64,000 nt of DNA from Veillonella sp. T11011-6 (GCF_002959755.1 NZ_PPCW01000004.1:434001-498000); one strand, 5' to 3'. Shown: positions 36,943 through 46,341, counted from the stretch's first letter. Numbers and translations are program-made. Notes: a model not told the origin generated them from the letters alone.

Positions 36943-37659
36943 TTACAGCAAGAATGTAAGCCCCATAGCCACGAAGATGGCTGGTAATAGGTTCGCAATG
37001 CGGATTTTACCTGGCCAGATGAGGTCTATACCGACGCAGAAGATCAGAATAGATCCCACGTAGGATAGGTTATCGATGGCGCTCGGTGTCATCAACGGTG
37101 CTGCGATGTGTGCCATAGCGGTAATGATCCATTGCGTAATCCCTACCGGAATAAAGGAGAACAACGCACCCTTCCCCATAGAGGAAACCATAACCATAAC
37201 GATGATGCCGTCGAGGATACCTTTTAATAAGAGCGTTTGGTAATTACCCGTTAAGCCGTCTTGAATAGAACCGAGTACGCCCATGGCTCCCACTGTAAAC
37301 GTAAGGGATGCCGTAATAAAGGCGTGCGTAAACTGCGGATCACCAGTGTTACCAGTTTTGGCTTTCACCCAGTCGCCAAATACAGTAATCCAACGGTTAA
37401 GGTCGATAAGCTCACCAATTACGGCGCCTGCCACCATGCTAATGATCATCAGCATAGGCCCCGTCGTTTGTATCGTTCCGTTCACGATGACTAGCATATA
37501 CTGCATGGCACCGCTCATCCCGAGGAGGAGAACAATAATGCCGCTCACCATCATGAGCGTCTGTTTTAAATTTTCTTTCATAAACCGACCAAATGCAAGT
37601 CCACACAAGCTGCCGGCTATGATGAGGCCAATATTAATGGCCGTGCCCAAACCAATCAT
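36943..37659 (-). CDS. DUF554 family membrane protein
   Basis: A 238-aa inner-membrane protein with about seven hydrophobic segments. GLGTAINIGLIIAGSLCGL at the start and AGAVIGELIDLNRWI and MGVLGSIQDGLTGNYQTLL in the middle are typical of DUF554 (YdfK-like), putative transporters without a known substrate. AGGAAA precedes the ATG. It stands alone. Confidence 0.87.
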   Translation of the reverse strand: MIGLGTAINIGLIIAGSLCGLAFGRFMKENLKQTLMMVSGIIVLLLGMSGAMQYMLVIVNGTIQTTGPMLMIISMVAGAVIGELIDLNRWITVFGDWVKAKTGNTGDPQFTHAFITASLTFTVGAMGVLGSIQDGLTGNYQTLLLKGILDGIIVMVMVSSMGKGALFSFIPVGITQWIITAMAHIAAPLMTPSAIDNLSYVGSILIFCVGIDLIWPGKIRIANLLPAIFVAMGLTFLL

Positions 37660-38054
37660 ATATTTTCCTTTCTGAATTGTGAAAGTATTAGCTTATTTCA
37701 TCATCAGTATATCAACTATATCGAAATAAATCAATTTATCATAGCATACAACCAATCTGTACCGTTATATGGCCCTAGATAAAACATATAGCAAAAAGCC
37801 CCTATCCCGTGAAGGATAGGGGCTTCATGTTGTGTTTATAGCTTTGAGAGAGAAGTATATGAGAGACCCGCTTTGGAGAGAGAGAATATATGTGTTTGTA
37901 TATAAAGCGGGCCGACATATGATGGAACGCTATCTTTCCATCGACTATAGTGTACACCTTAAAGTGCGGTTTAACACAAGTTCAATTTTGTAAAACTAAT
38001 CATGTATAAAAACTATTGTTAACTAACGATTATACAAATACGTTACAACCTGTA
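37660..38054. other. Intergenic region with terminator and hairpin
   Basis: The hairpin AAGCCCCTATCC/GGATAGGGGCTT (37796-37825) with a T-run on the minus strand ends the glycosylase transcript. A second long-range hairpin, CCCGCTTT with AAAGCGGG (37866-37911), contains a GAGAGAGAGA run. No gene seen. Confidence 0.6.
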
Positions 38055-38654
38055 TTAATCCTCAGCGTCTGCAGGCAATCGAGCAATATCTGCGGTCTTA
38101 TTAATCTCGTCAAAACAAGGACAGTCTTTACCGTGATCGTTGATAAGGCCACTGGCTTGCAGATGGGAATAAATAGTAACAGGGCCTACAAACTTAAACC
38201 CTCGCTTCTTTAGATCCTTACTAATCCGCGTAGACAAGCCATTCTTTGCGGGCATATGCCCATCAGGATGGCTTTCATAAATAATAGTTTTATTATGTGT
38301 AAAAGCCCAGATATAGTTGCAAAACGAACCAAATTCATCTTGAATACGTTTAAAAGCAGAAGCATTATTGATGATAGCCTCAATTTTAGGGCGAGACTTA
38401 AGCATGCCCTCAGTCTCCATAATCCGATTGACGTCGCTTTCACCATAAGCAGCAACTGTGTCAATATCAAAGTGATCAAAGCAGCCTCGAATGATGTCTC
38501 GTTTATTCAAAATCGTGAGCCAACTAAGACCACATTGGAGGCTTTCAAGACAGAGATGTTCAAACTGCAATCGATCATCATGAATAGGACGGCCCCACTC
38601 ATGATCGTGATATGCCTGATACAAAGGCGTCGTCGGCCATTCACAAGTAGCCAC
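38055..38654 (-). CDS. tag: DNA-3-methyladenine glycosylase I
   Basis: A 199-aa base-excision-repair enzyme that removes 3-methyladenine. CEW near the N-terminus, YHDHEWGRP and HGKDCPCF supply the Cys/His zinc ligands of TagA; FEHLCLESLQCGLSWLTIL and GFKFVGPVTIYSHLQASGLI are family blocks. I choose a GTG start at 38654 (VATCEWPT) with GGAGG 6 nt upstream; the GTG overlaps by one base the TAG of the preceding gene, so the two are translationally coupled. Confidence 0.92.
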   Translation of the reverse strand: MATCEWPTTPLYQAYHDHEWGRPIHDDRLQFEHLCLESLQCGLSWLTILNKRDIIRGCFDHFDIDTVAAYGESDVNRIMETEGMLKSRPKIEAIINNASAFKRIQDEFGSFCNYIWAFTHNKTIIYESHPDGHMPAKNGLSTRISKDLKKRGFKFVGPVTIYSHLQASGLINDHGKDCPCFDEINKTADIARLPADAED

Positions 38655-39097
38655 TACACACCTCCATGGGCCCAAACGAGGACATCATACATGAGCGCTA
38701 CCACGAGGCCCATCACGAGATGACCGCCCACATAAAACGGCACAAGATAATAGATGAATAGCAACAGTGAATGTAAAGCTCTGCGGAGCCATACAATCGG
38801 TGTAGACGTACCGCCGCCCACCTTGCCATCAAGCCAATTATGGACGATATAAATAGGTGTACCTAATCGAACAATCCAGTCGGGCATACGCTTTCTAGGA
38901 TTGAGACCTGGGCAATACAAAATCACTAAGGGCAATGCCACCGCATCAAGGATGAGCAGCACCGTTAAGGTCAAGGAGAATAAGTCTATCTCGCCTTCCC
39001 ACGTCAATGGATGAGCTATAAAGCGGAGCGCCCATAAATAGGCTTTATATACGATATACGGTTCTAATAGCCATAATAAGGGCTTCACTACACTCAT
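38654..39097 (-). CDS. Small membrane protein of a local paralogue family
   Basis: A 147-aa protein with about four hydrophobic segments. It carries the family motif LVILYCPGLNPRKRMPDWIV seen in the products of 18057-18470, 43752-44153 and 45865-46320. It overlaps tag by one base. The ATG at 39095-39097 (MSVVKPLLWL) is preferred to the GTG seven codons earlier. Function unknown. Confidence 0.62.
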   Translation of the reverse strand: MSVVKPLLWLLEPYIVYKAYLWALRFIAHPLTWEGEIDLFSLTLTVLLILDAVALPLVILYCPGLNPRKRMPDWIVRLGTPIYIVHNWLDGKVGGGTSTPIVWLRRALHSLLLFIYYLVPFYVGGHLVMGLVVALMYDVLVWAHGGV

Positions 39098-39561
39098 GGG
39101 ACTACCTACGCCAAACACAAAATAAGAAAACTACGCATTCGCGTAGTTATTTTTGATACTATTATTATATCAGATTTTGCACTTTTTGTGGGGTTGAAAT
39201 TCATAAAGTTTTATCAAAATATACAATTTATAGTAGTTCTCAATGAAAGCCCCCACTATATAAGCTATTCCTCACTGTCGGCTCATATATACTGATTTTT
39301 CATCAATTTTATGACTTATTTTAATAAATCACCCAAAAAATTTAGTGAAATTTACACCATAAAATCTAGTGTAAACTACATCATAAAACCTAGCTCCATC
39401 ACCTAAGAATTAGTATCAAAATTATGTGGCATTTTGTGCCCATACCCTATGTTATTATTAATAAAGGTAGTAAATACCGTCTCACTTTCTCCTTTTGAAA
39501 AATATAACTACAAATAAGGCAGTCCTGATGGACTGCCTTATTTGTATATTACATAGATTGT
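39098..39561. other. Gene-free region before the accessory cluster
   Basis: The hairpin ACTACG-CATT-CGTAGT (39131-39148) and a terminator AAGGCAGTCC/GGACTGCCTT (39517-39540) that serves the flavin reductase gene. The 39160-39490 stretch is AT-rich with GTGTAAA-type short repeats (TTTAGTGAAATTTACACCATAAA-like units near 39340-39385) and no gene. Confidence 0.5.
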
Positions 39562-40098
39562 CTATTTCTCTATAGCCTCAACTATTTCGCCGATGTACAT
39601 ATAGTGTGGTTCCCAGCGATCACTGCCAGCTTTTGTATATTCAGGAGGATTGGATGCATAATACTCTTTTATTTTATCCGCTAAATGTGCTTCATCGAAT
39701 TGATGTTCGTAAAGCTTTTTGCATACAAAAGTTAACTCTGCTTCTTCAAACATGACACCATTATCTACTGCAACTGGTGTTAAGCCCGAATTAGCCACCT
39801 TATCTTCGTCACGACCAGAATGAGATCCTAAATAACCAAGAGCCTTACGTTGGCTTTCAGGCAAGAAACTAACGGTAAACGTATCGTATTTCGCCATGAA
39901 TTCTTGGGTATAACGAGCTGGATGGATGTACACAGTCACCGTGGAAAGATCATTACCAACTAGGCCCCACATGTTGCCCATGCTGCCCCAGCTAACAGTA
40001 CAAGTATTAAAATCCTCAGGTGTACCAGCTGTAACAAGAGCCCAACGTTTTTCAAACATAGAAAACGCTTTATAATCTTTTGATTCAAATGGTTTCAT
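39562..40098 (-). CDS. Flavin reductase-like protein (copy A)
   Basis: A 178-aa FMN-binding split-barrel protein. KRWALVTAGTPEDFNTCTVS, WGSMGNMWG and the STVTVYIHPARYTQEFM block match the flavin reductase-like domain family; GYLGSHSGRDEDKVANSGL is typical of its C-terminal half. It would use FMN and NAD(P)H; role unknown. About 26 of 178 residues differ from copy B at 43032. Start ATG 40096-40098 with GGAGG upstream. Its promoter (40150-40178) is the same module that drives the type I toxins. Confidence 0.85.
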   Translation of the reverse strand: MKPFESKDYKAFSMFEKRWALVTAGTPEDFNTCTVSWGSMGNMWGLVGNDLSTVTVYIHPARYTQEFMAKYDTFTVSFLPESQRKALGYLGSHSGRDEDKVANSGLTPVAVDNGVMFEEAELTFVCKKLYEHQFDEAHLADKIKEYYASNPPEYTKAGSDRWEPHYMYIGEIVEAIEK

Positions 40099-40149
40099 AA
40101 TGACCTCCGGTTTATCTTTTTCCCAATCTCGTCTAACTATCCTAACCCC

Positions 40150-40178
40150 ATTATATAATGCACTAATATACAATACAA
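40150..40178 (-). promoter_or_regulatory. Shared promoter module, flavin reductase A
   Basis: TTGTAT (40173-40178), 17-nt spacer, TATAAT (40150-40155), followed by TTAGGATAGTTAGACGAG. Same arrangement at 43622-43650, 49240-49268 and 51342-51370. Confidence 0.75.
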
Positions 40179-40270
40179 TAAGTATTATGTTATATAATTA
40201 TACTTAGTAACATAACCAATGGATTATGACAGTATCAATAGATATGAGAGTATAAACGGGAGATACTACC

Positions 40271-41620
40271 ATGACAAAACTACCACTATTAGCGGGTGCT
40301 TTTATGATAAGCACTATATTATCACCAATAGGAGCCATCGATGTTAATATTCCTGGTGCAGATTCGAAGATTCCAAAGGATGCCTACATAAATTATCAAG
40401 CCACGAGCCCTGATATTGAAAAGGATGTGGCAAACTATGTGAAAGCACTAAAGTTAACAGACAAGGCTAACGGTATTAGTAAAAACGAAATTGAGTATGC
40501 TAAAGCTGCCTCTATATATCGCGGTCAACATTACCATAATACAGTCATCTCCATTCATGACCAATACAACCAAATTCGGCTTTCATTCCCTATAGCGGGG
40601 AAAAAAAGTGATTATGATATAGGACGTTACAAAAACCCAAGTCGAACCATTGAAGACTATCGGGTTTTAACCGATAATGGAAGTCTCAATTTAGAAATTG
40701 ACTACGCAGATTTCAAAGACTACGACTGGCGCAATACCAAAATAGCTTATGAAAAATTGACAGATAAAAATGTTCGTGACTTCTTTCTAGACAAGGCCAA
40801 ACAAAATCCGGCAAAACAGATTTCTGATATAAAGGGCACTGTATTTTCATACCCAACTCTGACCTACAGCACTTGGGATAGCATGAAGATGCCACACTTT
40901 GAAAACGGTAAAAAAACAACTCTTACCATCGACACGATCAATTTTAAGTTTAAGAACTATAACATGCGTCAACCCTTATATCATGCAGGGTTTGTCTATT
41001 ATGATAACAACCCCGTTCTGAACAAAGTTCCTACAGATAAATTATTGGCTAATTATGTGCTTCCTTCTGTGCAAAATCTAAATGAATTAAATCAATATTC
41101 ACGCATAGAAAACTTAAACGGTGTACAATACCGCGTACCAAAAGACGCTATATACATAGGTGAGGAAAAAGGCACCGAGTACCAAGATATTAGATACTAC
41201 AAAAAGGGGAACATAACATTCTTTGTTTCTACTAATAATATTCCTAAAAACCCATATGCGCGCGATCTTGTTGTAAACGGGCATTACAATTTTAACATTA
41301 ATTTAGATACGTTCTGGAATATATACTATTCCCAGCCAACATCAGATTATATTAATTATTCCGTTATATGGAATAATAATATTCCTGGATTATCCACACA
41401 CATCTATACACCTCATAAGGATGATCACATCCTAACCTTTCAATCCTATGATGGGACCTATAGCTTTACCTATATCATCTTTTACCCAAGTTTTTTACAT
41501 GCTGAGAAAGTTCAAAAATTACGGAATATGATTGAGTTTTTTGAGTCTACCAATAATCCTAGCTTTAAACTAAAAGAGCATGTTTTATTCCCAGATACAG
41601 AGAAGAGCCATGCCCATTAA
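40271..41620 (+). CDS. Secreted protein, five-member local family (member 1)
   Basis: A 449-aa exported protein. A signal peptide of about 22 residues is followed by VNIPGADSKIPKDAYINYQ, which marks the family (compare PGADASIPANAYENYR). Further shared blocks are NYVLPSVQNLNELNQYSRIE, LNGVQYRVPKDA, VIWNNNIPG and LRNMIEFFES. It is the only member on the plus strand and the longest. No known domain; predicted mixed alpha/beta. GGGAG precedes the ATG. Related members: 41755, 44200, 47528 and 51440. Confidence 0.75.
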   Translation: MTKLPLLAGAFMISTILSPIGAIDVNIPGADSKIPKDAYINYQATSPDIEKDVANYVKALKLTDKANGISKNEIEYAKAASIYRGQHYHNTVISIHDQYNQIRLSFPIAGKKSDYDIGRYKNPSRTIEDYRVLTDNGSLNLEIDYADFKDYDWRNTKIAYEKLTDKNVRDFFLDKAKQNPAKQISDIKGTVFSYPTLTYSTWDSMKMPHFENGKKTTLTIDTINFKFKNYNMRQPLYHAGFVYYDNNPVLNKVPTDKLLANYVLPSVQNLNELNQYSRIENLNGVQYRVPKDAIYIGEEKGTEYQDIRYYKKGNITFFVSTNNIPKNPYARDLVVNGHYNFNINLDTFWNIYYSQPTSDYINYSVIWNNNIPGLSTHIYTPHKDDHILTFQSYDGTYSFTYIIFYPSFLHAEKVQKLRNMIEFFESTNNPSFKLKEHVLFPDTEKSHAH

Positions 41621-41653
41621 AACATTGTTCAAAATCTAATAAGATGTGTAACC

Positions 41654-41694
41654 AAAACAGCCAGTACTGCAAATCGCAATACTGGCTGTTTTTC
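41654..41694 (+). terminator. Bidirectional terminator between family members 1 and 2
   Basis: AAAACAGCCAGTA-ctgcaaatcgcaa-TACTGGCTGTTTT with T-run. Confidence 0.75.
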
Positions 41695-41754
41695 TTTCTC
41701 TATTTCTTTTTATGCATAAGTGTATCTACACATAGACAAAATATTAGTTAATCT

Positions 41755-42996
41755 TTAAGGCAATCTAAAGACATCAGCCTCCCAAATGTACTTCAACGCA
41801 GGAAACTCTTGCTTATGCGGACGATTGATCAATTTTGCCATTTCTACCATATTACGAATATCATGATAAGACGTCTTTACCGCATTGGCTTTATAAGCAA
41901 CTTCAATGCTGTACACATATTTATCATCACGGATTGTAAAATATGTATAATTAATACCATTATCAAATTTTACACTGCCACTAAATGCAGGCATACCATT
42001 ACGCCAAATAGTCGCATTATCATTAACTGAATATGGGTATTTTCGGCTCATCGTATCCATCGTAGAAAAAGCACCTGAATAAAAATGTTTTTCATCATTT
42101 GGAAAAATCGGGCGGCGCTTAATCAGCTGCACTATATCTCCCACCTTATAAACGCGCGTTTCCTCACCATAGGAGGTAGGCTCATAATCGGCTTTTCTCG
42201 TACTATTCTTGAGCACACGATATTCAAGGTTTCCCCATTTCTCAACATTAGAATAGCGTTCTATCGCCTTTGTATCCTCTACCGATGGAATCACATAATT
42301 CGCTAAAGCCCCTTCTGCATACCTAATATGATCTGGATTGCCATTACCACGATTTATGATGTTAACACGATATACATGGTTCGTATCACTAGGCAGGGAA
42401 AACTCAACACCCGTACTCGTAAGCGGCTCAGCTTTCTCTTCTTTTCCGGGGATGCGTGTCATAATCCCATACTTCTGCTGCCATTGACCATTTTTTACCG
42501 TTTTATATGTGAAAGCACGATCCGTATAGGTAGTCTTATCATCCACATCGACTACGATATCTGCATTCATACTTTTAATATAATATTGAGGAATACCATT
42601 TACGACATTAACAACGGAATTAGTGTTATCATTAATCGCCTTACTTTCAAGACTTGGATAAGGCATAGAAAAGCGAATATGCTGTGTATCATCGTCAAAG
42701 ATGAACACCGTACTTTGATTAGCTTGGCGTTTTAAAAACTTGGCATTACCATCCATATATGCCTTAGCTTGCTCTACCGTTCTACGCCCATTTTTCACAG
42801 TCTGCGCTACCACAGGGCCTGAGCGACGTCTAAACTGAGCCTCTACCAGATTCATATCAACACTATTATACGAATAGCTTTCATAAGCAGTATCAGGCAC
42901 CATGGCATCTCCACCAGGAAGATTTATATTGGTAGCATGTACTGTTACTATAAGACCAAACGAATAAAGTCCTATTAAAATAGTTCTTTTAATCAT
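41755..42996 (-). CDS. Secreted protein, five-member local family (member 2)
   Basis: A 413-aa exported protein with a signal peptide ending in VHA, followed by INLPGGDAMVPDTAYESYSY. Family blocks: STVFIFDDDTQHIRFSMPYP, NYVIPSVEDTKAIERYSNVE, WGNLEYRVLKNS, TIWRNGMPA and IRNMVEMAKL. GAGGG precedes the ATG. The flavin reductase copy B lies 35 nt upstream on the same strand, so the two are probably one transcript. Function unknown. Confidence 0.75.
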   Translation of the reverse strand: MIKRTILIGLYSFGLIVTVHATNINLPGGDAMVPDTAYESYSYNSVDMNLVEAQFRRRSGPVVAQTVKNGRRTVEQAKAYMDGNAKFLKRQANQSTVFIFDDDTQHIRFSMPYPSLESKAINDNTNSVVNVVNGIPQYYIKSMNADIVVDVDDKTTYTDRAFTYKTVKNGQWQQKYGIMTRIPGKEEKAEPLTSTGVEFSLPSDTNHVYRVNIINRGNGNPDHIRYAEGALANYVIPSVEDTKAIERYSNVEKWGNLEYRVLKNSTRKADYEPTSYGEETRVYKVGDIVQLIKRRPIFPNDEKHFYSGAFSTMDTMSRKYPYSVNDNATIWRNGMPAFSGSVKFDNGINYTYFTIRDDKYVYSIEVAYKANAVKTSYHDIRNMVEMAKLINRPHKQEFPALKYIWEADVFRLP

Positions 42997-43031
42997 ACAA
43001 TTCCCTCAATATAAATAAGTTGTATATAAGA

Positions 43032-43568
43032 CTATCCCTCTATAGCCTCAACTACTTCGCCGATGTACATATAGTGTGGTTCCCAACGATCTTTGCCAAC
43101 TTGGGTATACATAGACGGATTTGCTGCATAATATTCCTTTACATTATCCGCTAAGTGAGCTTCGTCAAATTGATGTTCATACAGTTTTTTACATACAAAT
43201 GTTAAATCTGCTTCTTTGAAAGTTACGCCATCAGCTGCTGCAACTGGTGTTAAACCAGAATTAGCCACCTTATCTTCATCGCGGCCCGAATGAGAACCCA
43301 AATAACCAAGCGCCTTGCGATAGCTTTCAGGAAAGAAACTAACGGTAAAAGTATCGTATTTAGCCATAAACTCTTGAGTGTAACGAGCCGGATGGATATA
43401 CACCGTCACCGTGGACATGTCACCACCATTAGGTCCCCATACATTGCCCATACTGCCCCAACTAACCGTACAAGTATTAAAAGCCTCAGGCGTACCAGCT
43501 GTAACAAGAGCCCAACGATCCTCAAACATAGAAAACGCTTTATAATCTTTTGATTCAAATGCTTTCAT
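43032..43568 (-). CDS. Flavin reductase-like protein (copy B)
   Basis: A 178-aa paralogue of copy A, about 85% identical by eye, with the same FMN split-barrel blocks (WALVTAGTPEAFNTCTVS, STVTVYIHPARYTQEFM). CGGAGG precedes the ATG with the same 5' flank as copy A. The promoter at 43622-43650 is also shared. Downstream is secreted family member 2. The duplication therefore included gene and promoter. Confidence 0.85.
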   Translation of the reverse strand: MKAFESKDYKAFSMFEDRWALVTAGTPEAFNTCTVSWGSMGNVWGPNGGDMSTVTVYIHPARYTQEFMAKYDTFTVSFFPESYRKALGYLGSHSGRDEDKVANSGLTPVAAADGVTFKEADLTFVCKKLYEHQFDEAHLADNVKEYYAANPSMYTQVGKDRWEPHYMYIGEVVEAIEG

Positions 43569-43621
43569 AATGACCTCCGGTTTATCTTATTTTCCCAACC
43601 TCGTATAACTATCCTAATCCT

Positions 43622-43650
43622 ATTATATGATGCATTAATATACGATACAA
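43622..43650 (-). promoter_or_regulatory. Shared promoter module, flavin reductase B
   Basis: TTGTAT (43645-43650), 17-nt spacer, TATAAT (43622-43627), then TTAGGATAGTTATACGAGG. Confidence 0.75.
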
Positions 43651-43686
43651 CAATCATTATATTATATAAATATACGAATAAACTAA

Positions 43687-43729
43687 TAAAAGCCGAGCTA
43701 ATTCTAAGGAATAAAAGCTCGGCTTTTAG
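43687..43729. terminator. Intrinsic terminator
   Basis: AAAAGCCGAGCT pairs with AGCTCGGCTTTT; it lies downstream of 43752-44153 and before the flavin reductase promoter. Confidence 0.75.
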
Positions 43730-43751
43730 TTTATTTGACGTTTGAAATAGA

Positions 43752-44153
43752 TTAATAGTTTACCAGTGGAATGCTTAACACAGTAGAGACGACAATTAAG
43801 ATATACACCACAAAACATAGTTTTAACATAAGCGCTAAACTGACAAACAGGACTTTATAGATAGGTGCTTCTTGTTTCTTAGATCGTATCCAATCTTTAA
43901 TTTTATAGTATATTTGGGGCTTGTTAAAATCTGGCGGTAATCGCTTACACCATAAAACGAGCCGCAGAATACAGCATATATTACCAAAGAGAAAGAATAG
44001 AAATAGACCAAAATGCTCCAATGAATATACTTTCAATACAAAGATATTATAGAGTAGCTGAGCAAATGTCTCTACAAAGTTAATCCATAGATAGATAAGA
44101 TAAACCTTAAGCAAAAGCACTAAGATAGTTTTGATATATTTGAGTTTACTCAT
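43752..44153 (-). CDS. Small membrane protein of a local paralogue family
   Basis: A 133-aa protein with about four hydrophobic segments. LVLWCKRLPPDFNKPQIYYK and a later MLKLCFVVYILIV align with 45865-46320 (WYEKLYPVFDKPKMYYRVKA, LIKLCLITYG) and more distantly with 18057 and 38654. It lies 46 nt downstream of secreted family member 3, as 45865 lies near the small secreted genes. GGGG precedes the ATG. Function unknown; a membrane partner of the secreted family is a guess from context. Confidence 0.68.
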   Translation of the reverse strand: MSKLKYIKTILVLLLKVYLIYLWINFVETFAQLLYNIFVLKVYSLEHFGLFLFFLFGNICCILRLVLWCKRLPPDFNKPQIYYKIKDWIRSKKQEAPIYKVLFVSLALMLKLCFVVYILIVVSTVLSIPLVNY

Positions 44154-44199
44154 TGGTTCACCCCTATCAAAATATACAAACTAAATGCACACAACTGTA

Positions 44200-45420
44200 T
44201 TACATTTTTTCTCGACTTTGCATGCGGATTACTTTATTTCTCAATGTTTCAATATTTGCAAAGTCAGAATATTCTACTGTGTTACGCAGCTGAATATGAG
44301 AATATGGCGCAGCCCCATCAGCATAAACTAAACTCATAATATATACATTTTTATCATCCCGTAAGAATCGATACATTAAAGATTTTTTACCTGGTTGATA
44401 GTTATCTACCAAAAAACTAGGCACACCATTATTCCAAACAGATGCTGACTGAATAGGTGCATCACCTATAATTTGACTTTCTGGCTTTACCTCCGAAATT
44501 TCATTAATAAAAGAGTAAATATATTTATCATCTACTTTTACAGGTTTCTTGGCCACAACAAGTCGCATCCCTAAGCCACTATAGTCCCTTATTTCGGCAG
44601 AATCCTTTAATGATTTCTGTGCTGTTAGTTTAAGCCCTTTAGGAATGCGATATATGAGATTATCCCAGTTAATACTTTCACTATAATGATCCATATCATC
44701 TAAAGAGCGAATCGACGGAATTACATAATTACTCATAACGCGCTCGAGCTTATCGGTAACGGGCTGATTTTTGTAGCTAAGGCCTATCATATATTCTTGG
44801 TTTGGTTGATTATCTAAACCAACTACAGCAACCATAGCAGGCGTATTCTCACCAAAAGATTCTGTATCAATAGCCCATTTACCATGTGAAATACCAGGAT
44901 ATATGAACTCCCCTTTTCGCTCCGATTTTAGTTTACCTAATGCATCATCATAATTTGGTTTCGTACCGATCGCAAAAAATATGGAATTCTCTCTTACAAT
45001 AGATAAACGTTCACCATCACTGCGTTTTGGGTAATATTTACTTGCTAATAGTAGTCCAGGGACAGATGCTCGGATGTTATTACGATCATCATGCAACAAC
45101 ACAACTGCAGTCTCATTAGCAAGTAAGTCCATCAGCTTTTTAGAATCGCTTGCTATCTGATTGACTTCATCTCGTGTTAGTCCCCAATCAGTTACATACA
45201 TTTCCATACGCTTCTCAGATTCAGAATGTAACTTTATAACATCACTAGCCGCTACATTACTCAAGTTACCGGCCCGATAATTCTCATACGCATTAGCAGG
45301 AATACTCGCATCTGCCCCTGGCATAGGCAGCTGTCCGGCTGGCACTTCAATCTGTACAGCACTTACATTTATGGTGAAAGCAGCTGCTAATGCCATCATA
45401 ATTATACTTTTACGTAACAT
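44200..45420 (-). CDS. Secreted protein, five-member local family (member 3)
   Basis: A 406-aa exported protein. The signal peptide MLRKSIIMMALAAAFTINVS and the adjoining VQIEVPAGQLPMPGADASIP are almost identical to member 4 at 47528, as is the upstream DNA. Blocks: TAVVLLHDDRNNIRASVPGL, NYVIPSIRSLDDMDHYSESI, WDNLIYRIPKGL, SVWNNGVPSFLVDNYQPGKK and LRNTVEYSDFANIETLRNK. AGAGAGGG precedes the ATG. Function unknown. Confidence 0.78.
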   Translation of the reverse strand: MLRKSIIMMALAAAFTINVSAVQIEVPAGQLPMPGADASIPANAYENYRAGNLSNVAASDVIKLHSESEKRMEMYVTDWGLTRDEVNQIASDSKKLMDLLANETAVVLLHDDRNNIRASVPGLLLASKYYPKRSDGERLSIVRENSIFFAIGTKPNYDDALGKLKSERKGEFIYPGISHGKWAIDTESFGENTPAMVAVVGLDNQPNQEYMIGLSYKNQPVTDKLERVMSNYVIPSIRSLDDMDHYSESINWDNLIYRIPKGLKLTAQKSLKDSAEIRDYSGLGMRLVVAKKPVKVDDKYIYSFINEISEVKPESQIIGDAPIQSASVWNNGVPSFLVDNYQPGKKSLMYRFLRDDKNVYIMSLVYADGAAPYSHIQLRNTVEYSDFANIETLRNKVIRMQSREKM

Positions 45421-45578
45421 AAAACCCTCTCTTTTTCTTCTCTCACATTACAACAAAATAAGCACAACCTTATTAGCATAAGTATACTATGCAAATAAGG
45501 CCGTGCCTATTATTAATAATTTTATAATTTAGTATATACGATTTACGTCTAATTGATATTTATAAGGTTTATCTCAAT

Positions 45579-45607
45579 TTGACGATATAAATCTTTATCC
45601 CTATAAT
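45579..45607 (+). promoter_or_regulatory. Antisense RNA promoter, cassette 1
   Basis: TTGACG (45579-45584), 17-nt spacer, TATAAT (45602-45607). Near-identical to the promoters at 48943 and 51047. Confidence 0.7.
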
Positions 45608-45613
45608 ATAAGT

Positions 45614-45726
45614 AGATAGCCAGACGAGTCGAAACGTCAGGCGCATCTCGAAAAAAGTAAAACATTAGGAAATGGCCTTTCAGTTATCTAGTCACACTAG
45701 GCAACGGAGGGCTATTTGTCTTTTGT
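45614..45726 (+). ncRNA. Antisense RNA of type I cassette 1 (toxin partly deleted)
   Basis: Starts after a consensus promoter and runs through GTCGAAACGTCAGGCGCATC to a terminator hairpin of AAATGGCC with GGCTATTT followed by a T-rich stretch. The RNA is nearly identical to that of cassette 2. Its target toxin is truncated, so it may now act in trans on the intact copies. Confidence 0.6.
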
Positions 45727-45769
45727 GAGACAAATAAGCGCTACAAGTGTTCCACTAATAAAAGCCAAG
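45713..45769 (-). pseudogene. Truncated type I toxin, cassette 1
   Basis: The last 18 codons read LAFISGTLVALICLTKDK, matching the C-termini of the intact toxins (AFGALVALICLTKSK and SFGALVALICLEIAK). The N-terminal half, ribosome binding site and promoter are gone, replaced by a terminator for the 45865 gene. No start codon precedes the remnant in frame. Confidence 0.6.
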
Positions 45770-45802
45770 CTATTTTTAAATATGAATAGCTTGGCTTTTT
45801 CA
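45761..45802 (-). terminator. Terminator of the 45865 gene
   Basis: AAAAGCCAAGCTATT pairs with AATAGCTTGGCTTTT; it marks the deletion boundary in toxin cassette 1. Confidence 0.75.
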
Positions 45803-45864
45803 TTGTGTAAATAGGTTTATAGCGTATCAGAAACAAAATATGCGTGTTCAAAAGCTTTCAAGAG

Positions 45865-46320
45865 CTAACGAAATATCAATCCAAGAATCATAAGCAGAGA
45901 CATAACTAATATAACACCACCCAAAATAAAACCAGCTAAAACAGCCATAGTGCCATACGTTATTAGACATAACTTTATTAAAAAATCTATACAACTATAT
46001 ATACACATACCCACGGTAGATTCTTCTTTTAAAGAAATGAACCATGCTTTCACTCTATAATACATTTTCGGTTTATCAAACACAGGATATAGTTTCTCAT
46101 ACCATAAAATCACCCATGGTAAAACCCAAATATTCCCAAAGCAAAAAATCAATACCGGCACATAATCTCTTAATGGATATGCTTCTAATACATATCGATT
46201 GTACAGTAATGTATAAATCCCCCAAATAGAGGCTCCCCAGATAAGTAAAAGCACAAACTTTAACAAAAACAAAAAAATAAGTTTAATCATCAATCTAAGT
46301 CTATCCTCGATTCTGACCAT
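45865..46320 (-). CDS. Small membrane protein of a local paralogue family
   Basis: A 151-aa protein with four or five hydrophobic segments and the family block VILWYEKLYPVFDKPKMYYR. The ATG at 46320 lacks a clear ribosome binding site; the ATG at 46290 (MIKLIFLFLLK) has GAGG upstream at a long distance and may be the real start. It lies 21 nt after the 46342 gene. Function unknown. Confidence 0.62.
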   Translation of the reverse strand: MVRIEDRLRLMIKLIFLFLLKFVLLLIWGASIWGIYTLLYNRYVLEAYPLRDYVPVLIFCFGNIWVLPWVILWYEKLYPVFDKPKMYYRVKAWFISLKEESTVGMCIYSCIDFLIKLCLITYGTMAVLAGFILGGVILVMSLLMILGLIFR

Positions 46321-46341
46321 TCTAATACTATCAATAATTTA

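Noticed and set aside
37866-37911. Hairpin with GAGAGAGAGA considered as a riboswitch
   Set aside because: Only one stem of 8 bp with a low-complexity loop; no conserved aptamer landmark and it lies between the ends/starts of minus-strand genes without clear polarity.
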